Assembly (NCBI GenBank): GCA_002690875.1
Contig: NZGH01000009.1
Coordinates: 1 to 11,099, forward strand
From: Rickettsiales bacterium
GTDB lineage: Bacteria > Pseudomonadota > Alphaproteobacteria > TMED127
DNA: 11,099 nt
Direction: 5' to 3'
Below the pieces are notes generated by a model. The model saw nothing but the letters and a program-made list of their open reading frames with translations. It was not told the origin of the DNA and ran no database searches. The translations under genes and the position numbers were made by a program. Shown one piece after another: positions 6,973 through 11,099 of this stretch (position 1 is the stretch's first letter; each line of letters begins with the position of its first letter).

Positions 6973-8064
6973 TTATACTGAATTAAAATATTCTCTATGC
7001 TTTTCAAGCATGGCATCAAGAGTAAATTTTTTCTTTATAAGATTATAACTATTATTACCAAACTTATTAGCTAAATTTGGTTTCTGAATCAGTTTGACAA
7101 TACTATTTGCCATTTCTTTTTCGTTTAACAATGGTATAATAAAACCTGTTTTGTTATGAGTTATAAGTTCATTAACACCTTTAACATCATAACCAATTAC
7201 AGGCTTACCATAAGACATACTTTCGAGTATACTAGTTGGGTTTCCTTCGGGTAGAATAGAGGGGATTACCATTAATTTACTAATTTTAAATAATTTAGAA
7301 ACGTCATTTACAAATCCAACCAACTTTATATTTTTCTGAAGTTGTTTTCGAGAAACCTCTCTATGGACTTGGCCATTCATATCATCTCGTCCTGCAAATA
7401 TAAATTCAACTCTGTCTAACTTTTTTACAACCTTTTCAATGACACTCAAATACTCTATTAAGCCTTTTCGTGGTGCAAAATTTGATAAAGTAAGAACAAC
7501 ATTTTGATTTAAATTTTTTTCTAAAATTATTTTTTCATTTATTTCAATACCATTGTAAATAAACGTTATTTTATTTCTGGGAATCCCACACTTTAAAACC
7601 AATGTTTCTAGTGCAGATTTAGAGTTGCAGACCCATCCAGTGGTTTTAAAAATAAATATTCTTTCAAAAATTCTAAAAATTTTGTCGTTAATGTTGTCAC
7701 TTACAGGATTCCATCTGATAGCATGAATAATTTTTGGAGTTTTTATAAAAATTGATATTATTCTTATAATAGAGCATGCTTTGAATCCACAAATGTACAA
7801 GTTGTCAATATTTTCTTTTTTTGAGAAAATAATTGCTTTTATACAACTAATAATTAAGTGAAATATAGATTTCTTTATGAAACCAAACTTATTAACATGA
7901 GAATTAGTATTAATTTTTGCTTGCAAAATAGAGCCATCTCCTGACAAAGAACCAAGTAAAAATTCATTTTTTTTACCTTTATATGCAAGTCGGGATAGAC
8001 TTCTCTCAGCACCACCAATATCGCCACTCGAAAAGAGAATTAATGTTTTATTAGTTTTGACCAT
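6973..8064 (-). CDS. GT4 family glycosyltransferase
   Basis: A 363-residue GT-B fold, retaining glycosyltransferase, presumably acting on the lipid-linked glycan at the cytoplasmic face of the membrane. The N-terminal domain has the GT4 hallmark SGDIGGAERSLSRLA (13-27). A short basic/hydrophobic stretch (about 64-80 and 98-108) may associate with the membrane. The linker contains VCNSKSALETL (145-155) and the C-terminal domain carries LTLSNFAPRKGLIEYL (191-206), FIFAGRDD (221-228), the PEGNPTSILESM segment with E-x7-E at E273 and E281, and GVNELI-NKTGFI (296-309). It lies 17 bp before asnB and 9 bp after a second GT4 gene. The two share the GGAE start motif but differ in most other positions, so they are distinct enzymes rather than a recent duplication. 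Sugar specificity cannot be assigned. Confidence 0.87.
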   Translation of the reverse strand: MVKTNKTLILFSSGDIGGAERSLSRLAYKGKKNEFLLGSLSGDGSILQAKINTNSHVNKFGFIKKSIFHLIISCIKAIIFSKKENIDNLYICGFKACSIIRIISIFIKTPKIIHAIRWNPVSDNINDKIFRIFERIFIFKTTGWVCNSKSALETLVLKCGIPRNKITFIYNGIEINEKIILEKNLNQNVVLTLSNFAPRKGLIEYLSVIEKVVKKLDRVEFIFAGRDDMNGQVHREVSRKQLQKNIKLVGFVNDVSKLFKISKLMVIPSILPEGNPTSILESMSYGKPVIGYDVKGVNELITHNKTGFIIPLLNEKEMANSIVKLIQKPNLANKFGNNSYNLIKKKFTLDAMLEKHREYFNSV

Positions 8065-8073
8065 ATAAATCTT

Positions 8074-9144
8074 TCAGTTTCTTAATAATTGAAGCCATTG
8101 TTTAGAAATTGTATCTAGATTAAAGTCTTTGGCTCTTTTAAATGCATTTTTTGAAAGCTTTGAATGTAAGTTATTATCTGATAAAAGTTTCTCCATTTCT
8201 TTTGTGAAAAGTTTTATGTTTCCTTTTTCAACCAAAATACCATTAATATAATTTTGCATGATTTCTCTTGGTCCAAAATCACAATCAAAAGCTATCACAG
8301 GACATTTAAATGACATTGCCTCTAAAATAACATTTGGCCAACCTTCATAATATGAAGTTAGAGCAAGGAACCTTGCTCCTTTATAATAGTTTTGAAGATC
8401 CTTTAAGAAACCTAAAAATTTTACTCTATTTTCTATATTCAATAACTGACATTGCCTTTCAAGGTTTTCCTGTTCAGGCCCTTCCCCAATAAAAACCAGC
8501 TCAACATCGTTATTAAGTTTTGAAAAACTTTCTATTAATCTCTCAAAACCTTTTTCTTTACTTAATCTTCCAACAGCAAGAATATAAGGTTTTTGGATAT
8601 TAATTTCATTTTTTAAATCATTTTGATTAAATCTAAATTCTACAGGGTTATTAATTACTTTTAATTTTTCTCTTTTTATTCCATTATTCAAAAGTAATTT
8701 TTCCAAGCCAGAAGAGGGGACAACCACTTGATAGGATAAATTATATAATAGCCGAGCCATTAGTCTTATAATTATTGAATAATGATCCAAATTTGTTCTT
8801 ACACTTATAATTAGATTTTTTCTTTTTTTAGCAAATATGCATCCTAATATTGAGACAAAATTTGCACTCTCAGTAAATGAAATAACTAAATCAGGGTTTT
8901 CTTTTTTTAATATTTTTTGAAAATTAAATACTCTTATGAAGTAATTGTAAAATTTAAAAAAAATATTATTTTTTGCTGCTGCATTTAAGTTATATATTTT
9001 TGTATCCACAATAAAAAATTGATTCGAAATATCAAACAAACAAAAAATGACAGTTTTTTTTGTTTTCCATTGCTTACTCAATAAAGATAATACTTTCTCA
9101 GCCCCACCACAATGTAGATTAGGAGTTAAAATCAGTATTTTCAT
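8074..9144 (-). CDS. GT4 family glycosyltransferase (PglH/PglJ-like)
   Basis: A 356-residue GT-B fold glycosyltransferase. Motifs are LTPNLHCGGAEKVLSLL (6-22), the N-domain segment PDLVISFTESANFVSIL (84-100), SVRTN (114-118), VVPSSGLEKLLL (141-152), then VGRLSKEKGFERLIESF (191-207) with R193 and K198, FIGEGPEQ (218-225), YYEGWPNVILEAM with the E-x7-E pair E267/E275, and PVIAFDCDFGPREIM (282-296). The DCxxGPxEI ending is typical of enzymes such as PglH/PglJ that add N-acetylhexosamines to lipid-linked glycans, which suggests but does not prove a HexNAc donor. It begins at an ATG 19 bp after the GT2 gene, with only a weak AAAGA-like ribosome site, and its stop is 9 bp from the next GT4 start. 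Confidence 0.88.
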   Translation of the reverse strand: MKILILTPNLHCGGAEKVLSLLSKQWKTKKTVIFCLFDISNQFFIVDTKIYNLNAAAKNNIFFKFYNYFIRVFNFQKILKKENPDLVISFTESANFVSILGCIFAKKRKNLIISVRTNLDHYSIIIRLMARLLYNLSYQVVVPSSGLEKLLLNNGIKREKLKVINNPVEFRFNQNDLKNEINIQKPYILAVGRLSKEKGFERLIESFSKLNNDVELVFIGEGPEQENLERQCQLLNIENRVKFLGFLKDLQNYYKGARFLALTSYYEGWPNVILEAMSFKCPVIAFDCDFGPREIMQNYINGILVEKGNIKLFTKEMEKLLSDNNLHSKLSKNAFKRAKDFNLDTISKQWLQLLRN

Positions 9145-9163
9145 AATTTTAAATCTTTAAAAA

Positions 9164-10132
9164 TTAGTTATTAGTTAATGTTATATAGTTATAATTCATT
9201 CTAAGAACGGAAAGGTATAGTTTTTTTCTAACCATCAATGGTAACATTAAATAAAAAAATATTAATATTGAAATAAATCTATTTTTGTTTTTACTAATTA
9301 TTTTTAAAGCCTTGAAATTTGTTTTAAATGATTCAATCGTTAAACCACATAATGCGTAATATATAGATTGTGTTAAAAGCATATATCCATATTTCTCTTT
9401 TGCAATTTTAAAGATAATTTCACCGTGATTTTGAATAATTTTTTCAATTCCTAGAGCCATATTTTTTGCTCTTCTTATAGTAGATTCAGGAGATGTTAAA
9501 TTAGTTTTTCTGTCTCTGTAGTATATTCTTGCAGGTTTATTTATTAACATAAAATCAAAATGCTTATTAATTTCCCAATGCCGAAGTGCTTCAAATCCAA
9601 AAAGGTTTTCTGGCCAATTTTGAATTTTTAGTATATCAACCTTTTGTATTGATAAAAATTCTCCTGAAAATAAACTTCCTTTAATACTATCTTCATAGTT
9701 TATAACTAAAGGGGACTTATCTAGGAAACATACATTTTTATTAGTTGAACTGCTTATGCAAGTAAAACCTACTGCTCCTATTTTTTTTGAAGAGTTTTTA
9801 ATTTCTTCATACATCATTTCAAGACTGTTATGATCATAAAAAGTATCGTCGCTATCAATAAAAATAACATACTTACATCCTCGGGGAATAAATTTTTCAC
9901 CAAAATTTCTAGCAGAATTAGGACCTTTGTTTTTTTGCTTTTTATAAATTATTCTTTTATCATAAAATTTATCAACTATAGATCTTGTATTGTCACTAGA
10001 ACCATCATCGACTATTATCCAAATTAATTCTTTTAACTTTTGACTTTTTATTGAATTATATAGCCTCTGAAGAAGAGCGCCATTGTTATAGGTTGGAGTT
10101 ATAATAGAAAGTTTAATTTTTTCTTTTGTCAA
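9164..10132 (-). CDS. GT2 family glycosyltransferase
   Basis: A GT-A fold, inverting family 2 glycosyltransferase of 322 residues in the form chosen here. After a short basic leader comes KLSIITPTYNN (about 7-18), then IVDDGSSDNT (40-49), NKGPNSARN (68-76, a GxxxARN-type motif) and the metal-binding DxD region FIDSDD (91-96). The C-terminal portion has a hydrophobic stretch (about 286-301) followed by basic residues, likely a membrane anchor. The frame is open up to a GTG at 10207, but that start would add 25 residues with no family counterpart and overlap the upstream methyltransferase gene by 41 bp. I prefer the TTG at 10132, which starts six residues before the domain, lies 34 bp after the upstream stop and has a weak GGGA at 10140-10143. 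Donor and acceptor are unknown. Confidence 0.82.
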   Translation of the reverse strand: MTKEKIKLSIITPTYNNGALLQRLYNSIKSQKLKELIWIIVDDGSSDNTRSIVDKFYDKRIIYKKQKNKGPNSARNFGEKFIPRGCKYVIFIDSDDTFYDHNSLEMMYEEIKNSSKKIGAVGFTCISSSTNKNVCFLDKSPLVINYEDSIKGSLFSGEFLSIQKVDILKIQNWPENLFGFEALRHWEINKHFDFMLINKPARIYYRDRKTNLTSPESTIRRAKNMALGIEKIIQNHGEIIFKIAKEKYGYMLLTQSIYYALCGLTIESFKTNFKALKIISKNKNRFISILIFFYLMLPLMVRKKLYLSVLRMNYNYITLTNN

Positions 10133-10166
10133 AGGAATTTCCCAGAATTCAAGTATAATATAGATC

Positions 10167-10934
10167 TTAGTTACTAATTTTAATACCTTTAATAATGAAA
10201 CCTCCACCTCCAGGTAAATAAAGCATTCTTTCTTCTTTAAATTTTAAAAATTCATCAACAGCTTTTGTGGCTCCAGGACATGTTGTTTGACCATAGTCAT
10301 CACATATAATAATTCCTCCACTATTTAGCCTTTCATAAAAAAATCTCATTGAATCTAAAGTTGGTTGATAAAGATCAACATCTATATGAACAAATGAAAA
10401 TTTACTTTCTGATATTTCTTCAAATCTATCAGGTATCCATCCTTTATAGGTTGAAAAGTATTTTTTATCAAAATTAGATAAATTTTCGTTTACTTTCTCT
10501 TCTGAGACGTTAAATGCAGAAGCTGTCCAGTAGGTTCCGTCATATTTCTCTGGTTTGCTAAGTCCTTGAAAAGAATCAAAAATATGGTGGAATTTATGTA
10601 AATGAGATTTTATGTTTGACTCTAAAATAATGTAACTTCCACATCCAAGATATACTCCACATTCAGCGGTATCTCCTTTTATGTTTTCTGTTAACTTTAT
10701 TAACTCTTGAATAGCAAGCCTTCTATGAGCATTAAAGCCATTCTTCTCACCAAATTTCTCTAGAATACTATTTAATTTTTTATCATAAAACCATTGAATT
10801 TCAGGCCAAGTAAATTTATAGTTTGGGAGATATAATTTTCCTAATCTGGTTATTACAGAGAAAGAAACATCTTCATCTTTAATTAAACCTAGCAATGTAG
10901 GAATAGTTTTAAAAATTTTAAAAAGTAACCTCAC
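10167..10934 (-). CDS. TylF/MycF-family SAM-dependent O-methyltransferase
   Basis: A member of the TylF/MycF (macrocin O-methyltransferase) family, metal-dependent enzymes that methylate sugar hydroxyls; in a polysaccharide operon the likely substrate is a sugar of the repeat unit. Motifs: SAM loop DTAECGVYLGCGS (88-100), FDSFQGLS (119-126), VHIDVDLYQPTLDSM (182-196), SGGIIICDDYG (205-215), CPGATKAVDEF (219-229) and the glycine-rich GGGGFIIKG (242-250) near the C-terminus. The acidic residues D185, D187, D212 and D213 match the region that binds the metal in MycF. The length of 255 is typical. The start is a GTG at 10934, supported by AAGGA 6 bases upstream. It follows the partial membrane-protein gene after 55 bp and precedes the GT2 gene. 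The fold is secure, the substrate unknown. Confidence 0.88.
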   Translation of the reverse strand: MRLLFKIFKTIPTLLGLIKDEDVSFSVITRLGKLYLPNYKFTWPEIQWFYDKKLNSILEKFGEKNGFNAHRRLAIQELIKLTENIKGDTAECGVYLGCGSYIILESNIKSHLHKFHHIFDSFQGLSKPEKYDGTYWTASAFNVSEEKVNENLSNFDKKYFSTYKGWIPDRFEEISESKFSFVHIDVDLYQPTLDSMRFFYERLNSGGIIICDDYGQTTCPGATKAVDEFLKFKEERMLYLPGGGGFIIKGIKISN

Positions 10935-10940
10935 TTTAAA

Positions 10941-10945
10941 TCCTT
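10941..10945 (-). promoter_or_regulatory. Ribosome binding site supporting the GTG start of the TylF-like gene
   Basis: AAGGA on the minus strand with 6 bases to the GTG at 10934. It is among the clearest ribosome sites in the window and decides the non-ATG start. Confidence 0.65.
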
Positions 10946-10989
10946 TACCAAAAAAACCAAATTACTGAATATTATAATTAGAAAATTAA

Positions 10990-11099
10990 TTAAACAATTA
11001 AAATTTTATTCATAACTAGACCAATTAGTTTTTTTTCATATCCTCTATAAAAAATACAGCATATCAAAAGTGAAAATATTAATAAAATTACAATAGTTA
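10990..11099 (-). CDS. C-terminal end of a probable membrane protein (partial)
   Basis: In the frame ending with TAA at 10990-10992, the minus strand is open to the right edge for 35 codons. The translation is a hydrophobic segment, TIVILLIFSLLICCIF, followed by a charged turn RGYEKK and a short tail LIGLVMNKILIV. This looks like the last transmembrane helix and cytoplasmic tail of a polytopic protein. In this context a Wzx flippase or Wzy polymerase would be expected, but nothing specific is recognisable. It lies 55 bp before the TylF-like gene on the same strand, which fits a continuing operon. A stretch this short can be open by chance and AT-rich DNA favours hydrophobic codons, so the call is tentative. 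The rest of the gene lies outside the window. Confidence 0.5.
   Translation of the reverse strand, partial: TIVILLIFSLLICCIFYRGYEKKLIGLVMNKILIV

Larger units (their letters stand above)
872..11099 (-). other. Probable single operon for surface-polysaccharide synthesis (partial)
   Basis: Nine complete genes and one partial gene lie head to tail on the minus strand. Gaps are 55, 34, 19, 9 and 17 bp, then a 1-bp overlap, a 16-bp gap, an 8-bp overlap and a 16-bp overlap. No gap is long enough for an obvious promoter and none contains a convincing terminator, so the promoter should lie beyond the right edge. Gene contents (four glycosyltransferases, sugar dehydrogenase, amidotransferase, methyltransferase, ligase) fit one glycan pathway, with pgpA as the odd member. 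Confidence 0.7.

Noticed and set aside
9830..10027. 65-codon + strand open frame
   Set aside because: Antisense to the GT2 catalytic motifs; composition reflects the opposite-strand gene.
10935..10989. Promoter ahead of the TylF-like gene
   Set aside because: The 55-bp gap is AT-rich and contains -10-like strings everywhere; without a -35 partner or other support it cannot be told from background, and the upstream partial gene suggests read-through.
1..11099. Mobile elements, CRISPR arrays, tRNA or rRNA genes
   Set aside because: No transposase or integrase motifs, no regularly spaced repeats, and no stretch outside genes large enough to hold an RNA gene.

Overview
The window is very AT-rich (by eye roughly 25-30% G+C) and packed with genes, with no non-coding stretch longer than about 55 bases. 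It is part of a bacterial surface-polysaccharide (O-antigen or capsule type) biosynthesis locus. A lipid-A-core/O-antigen ligase-like protein and a TviB/WbpO-type UDP-sugar dehydrogenase point to a Gram-negative bacterium. The PgpA homologue carries a 'DPxEVVIDExxGQ' signature that looks more alphaproteobacterial than enterobacterial. With the low G+C and short gaps this would suit a streamlined marine alphaproteobacterium (SAR11-like). That placement is inference and weak; other AT-rich proteobacteria are possible.

Layout: a FkbM-like methyltransferase gene (36-848) lies alone on the + strand and converges on everything else. From the right edge leftward, one uninterrupted minus-strand gene row runs in transcription order: the last 35 codons of an unidentified membrane protein (10990-11099), a TylF/MycF-type O-methyltransferase, a GT2 glycosyltransferase, two GT4 glycosyltransferases, an AsnB-type amidotransferase, a TviB/WbpO-type UDP-N-acetylhexosamine 6-dehydrogenase, a third GT4 glycosyltransferase, pgpA, and a WaaL/Wzy_C-family ligase. 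Gaps are 0-55 bp and three junctions overlap (1, 8 and 16 bp), so the row is probably one operon whose promoter lies beyond the right edge.

How it may work together: the dehydrogenase would make a UDP-N-acetylhexosaminuronic acid. The AsnB-like protein, coupled to it by a 1-bp stop/start overlap, could turn the uronate carboxyl into a carboxamide, as proposed for WbpS/WbtH-type proteins. The four glycosyltransferases would assemble the repeat unit, the methyltransferases could decorate it, and the ligase would attach the finished chain. No initiating transferase, complete flippase, chain-length regulator or nucleotide-sugar epimerase is visible, so this is only part of the locus.

Points to re-examine: pgpA (phospholipid metabolism) embedded with overlaps on both sides and altered motifs; the asnB-tviB pairing; a perfect 30-bp palindrome inside tviB; and the membrane-protein tail at the right edge. 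I do not see a clearly new system; most of this is a recognisable polysaccharide locus.
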